This document shows positions 52,658 through 62,271 of a stretch of DNA of 64,000 nucleotides, piece by piece (positions within the stretch are counted from its first letter, which is position 1; every line of letters starts with the position of its first letter). The notes beneath the pieces were generated by a model that saw nothing but the letters and a program-made list of their open reading frames with translations, had not been told where the DNA came from and did not search any database. The position numbers were made by a program, and so were the translations under genes. Source of the DNA: Clostridia bacterium (GTDB taxonomy: Bacteria > Bacillota > Clostridia > Christensenellales > CAG-314). The stretch lies in assembly GCA_036654455.1 (NCBI GenBank), contig JAVVRZ010000001.1:62001-126000 (forward strand), in the 5' to 3' direction.

Positions 52658-54085
52658 ATGCACCTATCTCAATTATTAAGCGGTATAGCTTGCGAAGTTT
52701 ATGGAAATAGCGATTTAGACATAAAACATCTTACTCATAGCACGCAAGATGTCTTACCTGGCAGTTTATTTATTTGCATTGAGGGTCAAAACGTAGACGG
52801 GCACAGTCTTATTAGCAAAGCTCAACTTGACGGAGCTATCGCAGTCGTGGTAACTCACAAGGTTGAAACTTTACTAACTCAAATTATTGTTCAAGACACT
52901 CGTGAATCTATGTCGTTACTCGCAAAAAACTTTTATAATTACGCCTGCGAAAAAATAAAAATTATTTGTGTCGTAGGCACTAATGGAAAAACTTCTACAA
53001 CTTATTTAGCTAATTCTATTTTTCAAACGGCAGGATATAAAACTGCAATTATCGGCTCTAACGGAATATTTATTGACGGCGTTCATTATGACAACCCTTT
53101 AACAACTCCCGATTCTATAATGTTACATTTTTATCTCGATAAAATGGTCAAGGAAGATGTTAAATTTGTATTTATGGAAGCTACCGCTCACGCTATCGCT
53201 TTAAAAAAGCTTGCGGGTATTCGAGCCGAAGCTACTATTTTTACCAATTTTTCGCAGGATCACTTAGATTTTTTTGGTTCAATGAAAGAATACGGCGAGG
53301 CAAAGAAAAGTTTCTTTTGTCCATTATACACAAAAATTGCCATAGTCAACGCAGACGACAACTTAGGGCAAGAAATAATTAAGGAGGCTAGAACTCCCAC
53401 CCTAACTTACGGATATACAAATCCTAGCGATATATTCGCTATGGATTATACCGAAGACCAAGATGGGCTTAGCTATATTCTTAACCTTTACGACCAGGTC
53501 AAAACTGTTAAATACCATCTGCACGGATTGTTTAATGTTTACAACACGCTTTGCGCTAGCGCACTTGCAAGAATATTTGGCATAAAGTTAGAGCAAATTG
53601 CGCAAGGTATTAATAAGGTAAAACAAATTGACGGAAGAAACCAAACGTTTTTTGATGGAAAAGGAAGTAGAATTGTCGTTGATTTTGCGCATACTCCCGA
53701 CGGCATAAATAATATTTTAACTTATTTAAAAAGTAGCTCGCAAGGTAAATTAATCGTTGTCTTTGGTTGCGGAGGAAATAGAGATAGATTTAAGCGTCCG
53801 CTAATGGCGAAATGCGTAAGCAAATTTGCTGACTACATCTTTGTAACTAATGACAATCCTCGTAACGAAGCGCCTCAAACCATTCTCCAAGACATTGAAT
53901 GCGGGCTGTCTACTACTAACTATACCTTACAGTTAACTCGCTCACAAGCCATTACAGAGGCGGTAGCGATGGCGTGCAGTGGCGATACGGTAGCAGTGTT
54001 AGGAAAAGGCGCAGAAAAATATCAAGAAATTAAAGGAGTTAAAATACCGTACAGCGATATTGACGTGGTACAAGGGTTATTGTGA
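52658..54085 (+). CDS. murE: UDP-MurNAc-L-Ala-D-Glu:meso-diaminopimelate ligase
   Basis: MurE adds the third residue of the peptidoglycan stem peptide. The 475-residue protein has the Mur-ligase P-loop GTNGKTSTT (about 107-115), the 'SQDHLDFFGSM' segment and the DNPRNE motif (about 398), where DNPR marks meso-diaminopimelate specificity. This agrees with dapA and asd at the left of the window. ATG 52658 follows GGAGGG; the ATG at 52646 lies before that site. mraY begins four bases after the stop; murF, which usually stands between, is missing. Confidence 0.94.
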   Translation: MHLSQLLSGIACEVYGNSDLDIKHLTHSTQDVLPGSLFICIEGQNVDGHSLISKAQLDGAIAVVVTHKVETLLTQIIVQDTRESMSLLAKNFYNYACEKIKIICVVGTNGKTSTTYLANSIFQTAGYKTAIIGSNGIFIDGVHYDNPLTTPDSIMLHFYLDKMVKEDVKFVFMEATAHAIALKKLAGIRAEATIFTNFSQDHLDFFGSMKEYGEAKKSFFCPLYTKIAIVNADDNLGQEIIKEARTPTLTYGYTNPSDIFAMDYTEDQDGLSYILNLYDQVKTVKYHLHGLFNVYNTLCASALARIFGIKLEQIAQGINKVKQIDGRNQTFFDGKGSRIVVDFAHTPDGINNILTYLKSSSQGKLIVVFGCGGNRDRFKRPLMAKCVSKFADYIFVTNDNPRNEAPQTILQDIECGLSTTNYTLQLTRSQAITEAVAMACSGDTVAVLGKGAEKYQEIKGVKIPYSDIDVVQGLL

Positions 54086-54088
54086 TAG

Positions 54089-55090
54089 ATGCAAAAATTA
54101 CTATTATTACTTTTAATATCCATCGCTTTTTCGCTAATTGCCTTAGCGGTAGGTTTGCCTATACTTAAAAAATTTAAGGCTAAGCAAGAAATTCTTAGCT
54201 ATGTAATAGAACATAAGAGTAAGAGCGGTACTCCTACTATGGGTGGCGTTTGCATAATGATAGTTTTTGCTATTTGTTCCTTTATATTTTTTGAAGGAAG
54301 CAATGATTTAGGAAAATTAGCCGTTTTGTTTACGCTTGCTTACGCCGTAATAGGACTGCTTGACGACTATATTAAAATAAAATATAGACAAAATGAGGGA
54401 CTTAAACCTTATCAAAAAATTATCGTTCAACTTGCTCTTGCGGTTATAATAGCCTTATTTATCTATAACAATGTTTATGTCGGCGGAAAATTACTTGTTC
54501 CGTTTACCAAACTTTCAATCGATATTAACTTTTTTATAATACCGCTTGCAATTTTTATTTTTTTGAGCGTTACAAACGGGGCTAACTTGACCGACGGACT
54601 TGACGGACTATTAACTAAGGTTACAATGGCGTATTTGTTTATAATAGCTATTTTTATCTATTTACGTTATGACGAAGCAACAAAATTAGGCGAAACTTTA
54701 CTTATGCAAGAATATGGCAATCTTCTTGTGGTATGCGTAGCCTTGCTAGGCGTCTTGCTAGCATTTTTAGTATTTAATTGTTTTCCCGCAAAAATATTTA
54801 TGGGCGATACCGGCTCGCTTGCCTTAGGCGCTTGCGTCGCTTGTTTGTCTATGTTTACAAGAATGAGTTTATTTATACCAATTTTAGGTATTATTTACGT
54901 TATTTCTTGTTTGTCGGTAATAATACAAGTTGGGTATTTTAAATTTAGTCACGGCAAACGAGTTTTTCTAATGGCGCCTTACCACCACCATTTGCAGAAA
55001 AAAGGTCTTAGCGAAAGTAGAATAGGCGACATCTACGCTTTAATTACTTTGTCTTGCGGAATATTATTATTGTTAGGAGGGAGCGTTTGA
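54089..55090 (+). CDS. mraY: Phospho-N-acetylmuramoyl-pentapeptide transferase
   Basis: MraY makes lipid I from UDP-MurNAc-pentapeptide and undecaprenyl phosphate on the inner face of the membrane. The 333-residue protein has about ten membrane helices, DDYIKIK (catalytic aspartates region), NGANLTDGLDGL, FMGDTGSLALG and PYHHHLQ near the end, all signature loops. The GTPTMGG motif near residue 50 (SGTPTMGGVCI) is also present. It begins three bases after murE and overlaps murD by four bases. Confidence 0.96.
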   Translation: MQKLLLLLLISIAFSLIALAVGLPILKKFKAKQEILSYVIEHKSKSGTPTMGGVCIMIVFAICSFIFFEGSNDLGKLAVLFTLAYAVIGLLDDYIKIKYRQNEGLKPYQKIIVQLALAVIIALFIYNNVYVGGKLLVPFTKLSIDINFFIIPLAIFIFLSVTNGANLTDGLDGLLTKVTMAYLFIIAIFIYLRYDEATKLGETLLMQEYGNLLVVCVALLGVLLAFLVFNCFPAKIFMGDTGSLALGACVACLSMFTRMSLFIPILGIIYVISCLSVIIQVGYFKFSHGKRVFLMAPYHHHLQKKGLSESRIGDIYALITLSCGILLLLGGSV

Positions 55091-56373
55091 AAAGCTATTT
55101 AATCTATGGCTATGGAAAAAGCGGTAAGTCCTTATACGAATATCTTAAAAAAAGTAACATTGTACATATTTATGACGACAACTTGGAATTATCAATTAGC
55201 TTTCAAGAAGCCATTAAACTTATACCTACGCTAGACTATTTGATACTTAGTCCGGGCGTAGCTAGAACAAATAAATTATGTTTGTTATGTAGCGTATTTG
55301 GCGTAACTATTCTAGGCGAAACCGAATTTGCAATTGAAAATATCAAGGCTCAAATAGTTGCGGTAACTGGTACGAATGGCAAAACAACAACTTGCGAAAT
55401 GATTAATCATATATTAAACATTGGCAAAAAAAGTAGTTTTCTCGCCGGTAATATCGGTACTCCTCTAACCCAAATGTGCGATAAATTGACTGGTCAAGAC
55501 ATCGCAGTAGTCGAAATGTCAAGTTTTCAGTTAGAAGAATTTAATACTTTTTCGCCTTACATAAGCATTGTTATAAATGTCGATATAGACCATCTTGACC
55601 GTCATTTAACAAAAGAAAATTATCAAAATTGTAAAGCTAATATCTTTATCAATCAGCAAAGAGGATATTCTCTATTTAATTATGACGATTTAACCGCTTA
55701 CGAATTGAGTAAAAAGGCGAGAACAAAAGTAGGATATGTAAGTCTAACTAAAAAAGTCAATGGCTGTTATTTTGATGGTAAAGATATAATTGTAGACTTT
55801 TTTGATATAAAGATGTCTATAAATTCGCCAAATATAAAATACTATGTTAGACATAATATATCAAACTTGATGTTTGCCGTACTTGTAGGAGCTTTATACG
55901 ACCTAACCAAGCAAGAAATTGAGTTAGCTATTAATACTTTTGCCGTGTCGGCTCACCGAATGGAATTTGTTAAAACTTTAAATAACATAGCTTTCTATAA
56001 CGATTCCAAAGGCACTAATATTCATTCTACGCTTTCTGCTATTTCAAGTTTGGGGGAATGTTGTTTAATTTTAGGCGGTAGCGACAAAGGATACGACTTC
56101 GACGAATTAATTAGAAATTTATCAAGTTGTAAGTTTATAGCTTGCTTAGGGCAAACCAAAAATAAAATACTTTCGTCGTGCCAAAAATACAATTTTACTA
56201 GCGTTGAAGGTTGTGACAGTCTTGAAGAATGTTGTTTGGCTTGTTACAACTACGCTCGCTTAAATCATATTCCTACCATTTTACTTTCTCCCGCTTGCGC
56301 AAGCTTTGATATGTTTAAAAACTATCAAGAAAGAGGCGAGCGCTTTAAGGAAATTGTAAATTCGCTAAGCTAA
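55087..56373 (+). CDS. murD: UDP-N-acetylmuramoylalanine--D-glutamate ligase
   Basis: MurD adds D-glutamate to UDP-MurNAc-L-Ala. The 428-residue protein starts with a Rossmann-like IYGYGKSGKSL, has the P-loop AVTGTNGKTTT (about 93-103), NVDIDHLDRH, YNDSKGTN and the C-terminal LSPACASFDMFKNYQERGERF. TTG 55087 was chosen: its TTGA overlaps the mraY stop and GGAGGG lies four bases before it. ftsW follows after 105 bases. Confidence 0.94.
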   Translation: MKSYLIYGYGKSGKSLYEYLKKSNIVHIYDDNLELSISFQEAIKLIPTLDYLILSPGVARTNKLCLLCSVFGVTILGETEFAIENIKAQIVAVTGTNGKTTTCEMINHILNIGKKSSFLAGNIGTPLTQMCDKLTGQDIAVVEMSSFQLEEFNTFSPYISIVINVDIDHLDRHLTKENYQNCKANIFINQQRGYSLFNYDDLTAYELSKKARTKVGYVSLTKKVNGCYFDGKDIIVDFFDIKMSINSPNIKYYVRHNISNLMFAVLVGALYDLTKQEIELAINTFAVSAHRMEFVKTLNNIAFYNDSKGTNIHSTLSAISSLGECCLILGGSDKGYDFDELIRNLSSCKFIACLGQTKNKILSSCQKYNFTSVEGCDSLEECCLACYNYARLNHIPTILLSPACASFDMFKNYQERGERFKEIVNSLS

Positions 56374-56478
56374 AAAGCAAATTTATAAGCCGAAGGGCTT
56401 GCATTATACCGCATAACTTAAATAACAAAACCAAAATTAAAGAGCTAAAATATTTATACCGATACAAGAGGTGATAAT

Positions 56479-57618
56479 TTGAGAACGCTTGGCAAAAAAG
56501 CCGAACTATTAAAATTTGATTACATAATTTTGCTTTCTACGATATTTCTTGTAGGGCTAGGCTTGCTTTTTATCTTCTCAGCTTCTTCCTATACGGCTCA
56601 AAAAGACTTTGGAAATAAATACTATTTCTTGATTAAACAGGCTATTGGCGCATTAGTCGGTTGTGTTTGCCTAGTTTCAATTTATTTTGTCAATCTTGAA
56701 AAAATAAAACGTCTTTCAATTCCCTTTGCCTTACTAGCTATGATATTGTTAGGTTTAGTATTTGTCCCAAAAATCGGCATAGAAAATTATGGCGCAAAGC
56801 GTTGGATAGGCTTTGGCAGTTTTTCTTTTCAACCTAGCGAACTAGCTAAGTTTGCCTTCGTATTCTTTTCTTGCGTATATATATCAAATAAGAAAGTCAA
56901 TATGGCAAAGTTAACTCACAATTTGCCAATTATTATATGCGGAGTTGTATATTGCTTGCTAATTATTATCGAACCAAATATGTCAATTACGGTTTGTATG
57001 GGGTTGATAATGGTGTGTATGTTGTTTGTCGGCGGTATGAAATTAAAGTGGTTTTTTATCTGTATGATTCCACTTTTGCTAGTTGTGCCGATACTAATTG
57101 TAATAGAACCATATCGGTTGCTTAGACTACTTGCCTTTGTTAATCCTTTTGCTTCGCCTAAGGACGAAGGATATCAATTAATTCAATCGCTATATGCGCT
57201 AGGAAGCGGAGGTTTTTTTGGCGTGGGACTATTTAACAGTCGTCAAAAATACGAATTTTTACCTTTTGCCGAGAGCGACTTTATTTTTTCTATTATTGGA
57301 GAAGAAACCGGGCTATTTGGTTGCATTATTCTTTTCGGCTTATATTTTATTCTTATTTTTAGGGGAATTAAATTAGCCGTTTCTTGTAAAGATAGATACC
57401 ATACATTATTTGCCAGTGGAATAATCTCGGTAATAGCCATTCAATGTTTAATAAATTTTGCCGTTGTGACCGGTAGCATACCGCCTACGGGGTTACCCTT
57501 GCCATTTGTTAGTTATGGCGGAACGTCCTTAGTTGTCTTTATGAGTTCGGTAGGAATATTACTAAATATCTCTAACAAATGCTTTCTTAACAAAAATGTC
57601 TTTCTTACCATATTATAA
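56479..57618 (+). CDS. ftsW: Lipid II polymerase FtsW (SEDS family)
   Basis: FtsW polymerises lipid II at the septum with its partner class B PBP (the ftsI product upstream). The 379-residue protein has about ten membrane helices, with 'RWIGFGSFSFQPSELAKF' (R-W-x-x-x-G...Q-P-S-E-x-x-K), the large extracellular loop and 'TGSIPPTGLPLPFVSYGG' (T-G-x-x-P-P-T-G-x-x-L-P-F-x-S-Y-G-G). TTG start at 56479 behind AGAGGTGAT. The neighbouring murG, usual here, is absent. A terminator-like hairpin follows. Confidence 0.94.
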   Translation: MRTLGKKAELLKFDYIILLSTIFLVGLGLLFIFSASSYTAQKDFGNKYYFLIKQAIGALVGCVCLVSIYFVNLEKIKRLSIPFALLAMILLGLVFVPKIGIENYGAKRWIGFGSFSFQPSELAKFAFVFFSCVYISNKKVNMAKLTHNLPIIICGVVYCLLIIIEPNMSITVCMGLIMVCMLFVGGMKLKWFFICMIPLLLVVPILIVIEPYRLLRLLAFVNPFASPKDEGYQLIQSLYALGSGGFFGVGLFNSRQKYEFLPFAESDFIFSIIGEETGLFGCIILFGLYFILIFRGIKLAVSCKDRYHTLFASGIISVIAIQCLINFAVVTGSIPPTGLPLPFVSYGGTSLVVFMSSVGILLNISNKCFLNKNVFLTIL

Positions 57619-57638
57619 AACTGAGGATAAAAATACTT

Positions 57639-57667
57639 GTTGACGGTTTTCGTCAACTCTATTTTTT
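57639..57667 (+). terminator. Hairpin with T-run between ftsW and murA
   Basis: GTTGACG pairs with CGTCAAC around GTTTT and is followed by TCTATTTTTT. It would end or attenuate the upper dcw transcript before murA. Confidence 0.75.
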
Positions 57668-57688
57668 AAAACAAAAGGGAGTTTAACT

Positions 57689-58936
57689 ATGAAATTTGTT
57701 ATACAAGGCGGAAATGTTTTACAGGGAGAAATTAATGTAAACAAAGCCAAAAATAGCGTGCTTGCATTGCTTGCCGCAAGCATATTGACAGAGGAACAAG
57801 TCGTTCTTAAACAATGTCCAAAAATTTTGGACGTACATAGTATGATAAATCTTCTTACAAGCCTAAACGTCAGTTGCGTTTGGCAAGGCGACGACATTGT
57901 CATAGACAGTTCTAACATAAATAATTATGAAATAGCTTCAAGCTACGCCAAAGAAATTCGCAGTTCAATTTTTCTTATGGGTTCAATTTTAGGTAGAATT
58001 AAAAAAGTTAAGGCGGTGTTTCCGGGTGGTTGCGACATAGGGCTTAGACCTATTGACCTACACCTTAAAGGTTTGCGAGCCTTAAATATTCAAATTGAAG
58101 AATATGGCGGATATTTGTATTGCGACGGAGAAAACGCTGTCGGGGGAAATATTCATTTAGATTTTCCTAGCGTAGGAGCAACTGAAAATATTATTATGGC
58201 GGCGGTATTGAGCAAAGGCGAAACGGTAATTAGCAACGTTGCAAAAGAACCCGAGATTGTTTCTTTACAAGAATTTCTTCAATCAATGGGCGCAAAAATA
58301 AGCGGAGCAGGCACAAGCGTAATACGTATTAGCGGAGTAGACAAATTGCACGGCGTAGAATATACGCCCATTAGCGACCGAATTGTAGCTAGCACCTATT
58401 TACTCGCCGGAGCTATCACAGGCGGAGATATAACCGTTAAACAGTGCAATCCGCAAGATATGTTGGCGTTAATTAGTAAAATTGACAAAACTTGTGGCGT
58501 TGTTAGCTTAGGCAAAGATTGGGTTAGGCTAGTTTCCTACGACCGACCAAATAGTATAAAACTTGTTGAAACACAACCTTTTCCGGGCTTTCCAACCGAT
58601 TTACAAGCTCAAATTCTTGCAGTTCAAACTATTTCTAAGGGCGCAAGTATGGTGGTTGAAAATATGTTTGAAACACGCTACAAGCACGTCACCGAATTGA
58701 CTAAAATGGGAGCTGATATTGTAGTGAGAGATAGAACTGCGCTTATTAGAGGAGTTGACAGACTTAGCGGAGCAGACGTGTACGCCCAAGATTTACGTGG
58801 CGGAGCGGCGCTTGTGCTTGCCGGGCTTAGAGCCGAAGGGCAAACCACAGTCAATGATATTAAGCATATTGATCGAGGGTATTATCTATTTGAAGAAGCT
58901 CTTAAAAGTTTTGGCGCAGACATAATTAGAGTGTAA
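57689..58936 (+). CDS. murA: UDP-N-acetylglucosamine 1-carboxyvinyltransferase
   Basis: MurA transfers enolpyruvate from PEP to UDP-GlcNAc, the first committed step of peptidoglycan synthesis and the fosfomycin target. The 415-residue protein has the N-terminal K-N pair (NVNKAKNSVLALLA) and the active-site Cys115 in FPGGCDIGLRPID. The usual form is P-G-G-C-A-I-G, so D follows the cysteine here; Cys itself is kept, predicting fosfomycin sensitivity. 'DLRGGAALVLAGLRAEG' and 'HIDRGY' close the protein. AAAAGGGAG precedes the ATG. It lies between two terminators, so it may form a separately adjusted unit. Confidence 0.95.
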   Translation: MKFVIQGGNVLQGEINVNKAKNSVLALLAASILTEEQVVLKQCPKILDVHSMINLLTSLNVSCVWQGDDIVIDSSNINNYEIASSYAKEIRSSIFLMGSILGRIKKVKAVFPGGCDIGLRPIDLHLKGLRALNIQIEEYGGYLYCDGENAVGGNIHLDFPSVGATENIIMAAVLSKGETVISNVAKEPEIVSLQEFLQSMGAKISGAGTSVIRISGVDKLHGVEYTPISDRIVASTYLLAGAITGGDITVKQCNPQDMLALISKIDKTCGVVSLGKDWVRLVSYDRPNSIKLVETQPFPGFPTDLQAQILAVQTISKGASMVVENMFETRYKHVTELTKMGADIVVRDRTALIRGVDRLSGADVYAQDLRGGAALVLAGLRAEGQTTVNDIKHIDRGYYLFEEALKSFGADIIRV

Positions 58937-58992
58937 AACCTTAACTAATTTTGTTTTAATCGTCTTTTTGCCGTTAAAATAATTATTATCTT

Positions 58993-59020
58993 AAAATCGC
59001 CATAAATAAGGCGATTTTTT
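58993..59020 (+). terminator. Rho-independent terminator after murA
   Basis: AAAATCGCC pairs with GGCGATTTT and leads into TTTTTT. Confidence 0.87.
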
Positions 59021-59032
59021 AATTTGTTTGTA

Positions 59033-59061
59033 TTGACTTATTGATATATTTTATATATAAT
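59033..59061 (+). promoter_or_regulatory. Promoter of ftsQ-ftsA-ftsZ-asnS
   Basis: TTGACT (59033-59038), 17 bases, TATAAT (59056-59061), 30 bases before the ftsQ ATG. Confidence 0.8.
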
Positions 59062-59091
59062 TATCACCAATAGACATCGCTAGGTAGGGTT

Positions 59092-59865
59092 ATGAGAAAA
59101 AGAATGTTAGTTATATTTTCTATATTGCTTGTGATTGTAATTATCGTAGTGCTTAGCAGTACGGTGTTTACAGTGCAGTCGTCAAATATATGTTTTTATA
59201 ATGAAGACGGTTCGCTTTCAACCACTCCGCAAGAACTCGTTTCAAGCGATTTATCTAGTAGCATTAGAGGAAAAAGTATTTTCTTTTTTAGCGAAAGCAA
59301 AGCCATAGAAGCTATTCAAAGCGACCCAGAGCTAAATCAATATTTTGTTGTCGACGTGGTTAGACATTTTCCAAATAGCGTCACCATTCATTTAGCCAAA
59401 CGCAATCCTATCTTTGTGCTTAGAAAAGAAGGTAAAAATTATTTACTCGACACCTTTGGCGTTGTAATTGCATTGATAGACGATGCAAGCGGATATGTCG
59501 ACATAACCGACGACTTTTCGGCTTATGCGATAAATCTTATCGTTGGTCAAAGCGTAACTTGGGCAAACGTAGAAACCGGCAATCAATACAAATATATTAG
59601 TTGCGTTGCGTCGACGGTATGGAGATTTTACTACAATTTTTCCTCGATCAATACTATTATTAAAGGATTTAAATTTGATAAAGATAGATTGACTATTTTT
59701 ACTAGAACGGGCGCAGAAATAGTAATTTTAACCCCGGGCGAACAGCTCGAAACAAAATGTATACTAGCGTTTAGCGTGTACGCAAGTGAAAAAGAAGATA
59801 ACACAACCGAAAAAACCATAATTATGGTAGACCAAAAAAATAGAGTATCAACAGCAAATAAATAG
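59092..59865 (+). CDS. ftsQ: Cell division protein FtsQ/DivIB
   Basis: A bitopic division protein that links the early and late divisome. The 257-residue protein has a short basic tail, one membrane helix (about 5-27), a POTRA domain (about 30-105; 'IRGKSIFFFSESKAIEAIQSDPELNQYFVVDVVRHFPNSV' in shape, 'HLAKRNPIFVL') and the FtsQ beta domain. The outside portion is short compared with DivIB of Bacillus. The order before ftsA and ftsZ supports the call. AGGTAGGG precedes the ATG. Confidence 0.88.
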   Translation: MRKRMLVIFSILLVIVIIVVLSSTVFTVQSSNICFYNEDGSLSTTPQELVSSDLSSSIRGKSIFFFSESKAIEAIQSDPELNQYFVVDVVRHFPNSVTIHLAKRNPIFVLRKEGKNYLLDTFGVVIALIDDASGYVDITDDFSAYAINLIVGQSVTWANVETGNQYKYISCVASTVWRFYYNFSSINTIIKGFKFDKDRLTIFTRTGAEIVILTPGEQLETKCILAFSVYASEKEDNTTEKTIIMVDQKNRVSTANK

Positions 59866-59875
59866 GAAACAACTT

Positions 59876-61021
59876 ATGAAAAATGATTATATTGCAATTT
59901 TAGACTATGGTTCAAGCAAAATTACTTGCTTTGTAGGCTCGCCTTCCCAAGAAGGATTTGTTATAAATACAATAGGGCAAAGCAAATATAGCGGTTACTC
60001 TAACGGCGAATGGTACGAACCTGAGAAACTTGCTCAGGCGACTTCTTTTGCCATCAAACAAGCCGAACAAAACTTAGGCGAACGCATTAAAAATGTGTTT
60101 GTCGGCGTTGCCGGAGAATTTGTATCTGTAATTGCAGGCGAGGCTAGTCTAGCTTTTCACACCAACAAAAAAGTTACCAAAGACGATATATCCGAGATTT
60201 TTAGCCGAGCTAATATCTACCGAGAGGCAAAAGGGTATACCGCAATTAGTCGGTCGTCCATATACTTTCTAATTAACGATACTTTGCGTACGGTAGACCC
60301 TATTGGCAAAGTCGCAAATAAATTGACCGGACTAGTATCTTTCATATTTGCTAGCGATGTTTTTTGCGATAAAGTATCTAAGGCTCTATCAAGCTTAGGC
60401 GTAAATGTAACCGAATTTATTTCAAGTAATCTTGCGGAAGCGTTATACCTTGTCGAGCCTGCTATAAGAGACGACTTTGCCGTTTTAATAGACATAGGAT
60501 ATATCAGCAGTAGCGTAATGCTAATTGGCGGTGACGGATTGGTATTTATGAAGTCATTTTCACTTGGTAGCGGACATATTATAGGCGATTTATTACAAGT
60601 TCTCAATATTGCTTTTCCTGTTGCCGAACAACTATATTCTGGCATAAATCTTAATCTCGAATTTACTAAAACCGATATGTACAAGCTTAAAAGCGGAGTT
60701 GAGGTTGAAGCTAATAAGGCAAGCGATATTGTACGAGCAAGAATAGAAGATATTAGCGATTACATAGTTAAATGTTTTGTAGAATGCGAATTTGAAATTC
60801 CAGCTACTACGCCGGTTTATTTAACAGGAGGCGGACTTACCTATGTTAAAGGCGCTCACGAATACTTAGGCAAACAATTAAACAAAAATATTAAAATAAT
60901 TACTTCTGCCAATTCTTTGACAAATAGGCACGAATTTACTTCGTCTTATGGTTTACTTGATTTGGCAATTAAACAGCAAAAACCTAAAAAGAAAGGTTTG
61001 TTTGCTAAGTTATTCTCATAG
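59876..61021 (+). CDS. ftsA: Cell division protein FtsA
   Basis: FtsA is an actin-like protein that tethers FtsZ to the membrane. The 381-residue protein has the phosphate-1 loop LDYGSSKITCFVG (9-21), the 1C SHS2 domain (about 85-165), the phosphate-2 region 'VLIDIGYISSSVMLIGGDGL' and the adenosine loop 'YLTGGGLTYVKG'. The C-terminal KKKGLFAKLFS is the amphipathic membrane-targeting helix. It begins ten bases after ftsQ and lies 12 bases before ftsZ. Confidence 0.94.
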   Translation: MKNDYIAILDYGSSKITCFVGSPSQEGFVINTIGQSKYSGYSNGEWYEPEKLAQATSFAIKQAEQNLGERIKNVFVGVAGEFVSVIAGEASLAFHTNKKVTKDDISEIFSRANIYREAKGYTAISRSSIYFLINDTLRTVDPIGKVANKLTGLVSFIFASDVFCDKVSKALSSLGVNVTEFISSNLAEALYLVEPAIRDDFAVLIDIGYISSSVMLIGGDGLVFMKSFSLGSGHIIGDLLQVLNIAFPVAEQLYSGINLNLEFTKTDMYKLKSGVEVEANKASDIVRARIEDISDYIVKCFVECEFEIPATTPVYLTGGGLTYVKGAHEYLGKQLNKNIKIITSANSLTNRHEFTSSYGLLDLAIKQQKPKKKGLFAKLFS

Positions 61022-61033
61022 GAGGGGAAGAAT

Positions 61034-62266
61034 ATGTTTGAGGACAACAATATAAGTTATGAAAAGCGTGAAGGCGGTACATACGTTGCAAGCATTAAGG
61101 TGTTTGGCATAGGCGGTGGCGGTAATAATGCGGTAAATCGTATGATACAAGCTAACATTAAAAGCGCAGAATTTTACGCTATTAATACTGATAAACAAGC
61201 GTTATATATGTCTTTGGTCAAAGAACCCGACCATAGAATTCAAATAGGCAGTACTTTAACTCGTGGTTTAGGCGCAGGCGCAGACCCCGAAATAGGTAGA
61301 GCCGCCGCAGAAGAAAACAAAGAAGCGATAGCCGAACTACTTAAAAATACCGACTTATTATTTATTACAGCCGGTATGGGCGGTGGCACAGGCACAGGCG
61401 CAGCCCCCGTAATTGCCGCAATCGCTAAGGAACTAGGTATTTTAACAATTGCCGTTGTAACTAAACCCTTTGCTTTTGAAGGTAACACAAGAATGAAAAA
61501 TGCCGAACTTGGCATAGCTAATCTTCGCAAATGCGTGGATACTATTGTTATAATTCCTAACGACAAACTAATTACAAGTTTTTCTAGGGATATTACAGTA
61601 GTTGAGGCATTCAAAAGGGCAGACGATGTGTTAAGACAAGGCATAAGCGGTATTTCGGACCTTATAGTTTACCCCGCTATGATTAATCTTGACTTTGCCG
61701 ACGTTAAGACGGTAATGCACAATCGTGGTATGGCGCACATGGGGTTAGGCATAGGAAAAGGTCCTAATAAGACGGTAGACGCAATTAAGCAAGCTGTTTT
61801 TAGCCCTCTACTTGAAACAACTATCGAAGGTAGCACGGGTTTAATTATAAATATCACAGGCGGAGAAGACTTAAAAATTTATGAAGTTTACGAGGGAGTT
61901 AAACTCGTTCGTGATGTCGTAGATCCAACGGCTTCCTTAATATTCGGCGCAGATATTAGAGAAAATATGACAGGCGAAGTTCAAGTTACGATTATTGCAA
62001 CTGGGTTTGACGCTAAAAATACTCTTAAATCTAAGCCCAACGCCTTCTTTAATGAAAAAGTTGTTACAAACGCAGATAATGCCTCGCCCTCGACAAAAGA
62101 TTTATACGGGACAAAGCTTACAAGCGTATACAACACAACCGAGGGCGATAAAGAACAACCGTTAACTCCCAAAGCCAAAGCTGTGGCAACTACCGTTCCC
62201 GAAGGAATTATTAGGGTTGAAGACGATAGTAGCATACCGGCATTTTTAAGAAAATTAAAGAGGTAA
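61034..62266 (+). CDS. ftsZ: Cell division GTPase FtsZ
   Basis: FtsZ is the tubulin homologue that builds the division ring. The 410-residue protein has the G-box '[13 protein letters not shown]', the tubulin signature [11 protein letters not shown] (about 115-125), 'NADxxxL-type T7 loop as [11 protein letters not shown]', and the conserved C-terminal peptide '[11 protein letters not shown]', which binds FtsA. The linker is about 70 residues. AGGAGGGG lies ten bases before ATG, giving strong translation. asnS starts six bases after the stop. Confidence 0.97.
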   Translation: MFEDNNISYEKREGGTYVASIKVFGIGGGGNNAVNRMIQANIKSAEFYAINTDKQALYMSLVKEPDHRIQIGSTLTRGLGAGADPEIGRAAAEENKEAIAELLKNTDLLFITAGMGGGTGTGAAPVIAAIAKELGILTIAVVTKPFAFEGNTRMKNAELGIANLRKCVDTIVIIPNDKLITSFSRDITVVEAFKRADDVLRQGISGISDLIVYPAMINLDFADVKTVMHNRGMAHMGLGIGKGPNKTVDAIKQAVFSPLLETTIEGSTGLIINITGGEDLKIYEVYEGVKLVRDVVDPTASLIFGADIRENMTGEVQVTIIATGFDAKNTLKSKPNAFFNEKVVTNADNASPSTKDLYGTKLTSVYNTTEGDKEQPLTPKAKAVATTVPEGIIRVEDDSSIPAFLRKLKR

Positions 62267-62271
62267 CAACT

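Noticed and set aside
56387-56400. Terminator between murD and ftsW (AAGCC-GAAG-GGCTT)
   Set aside because: Only five base pairs and no T-run; more likely a minor hairpin in a continuous transcript.
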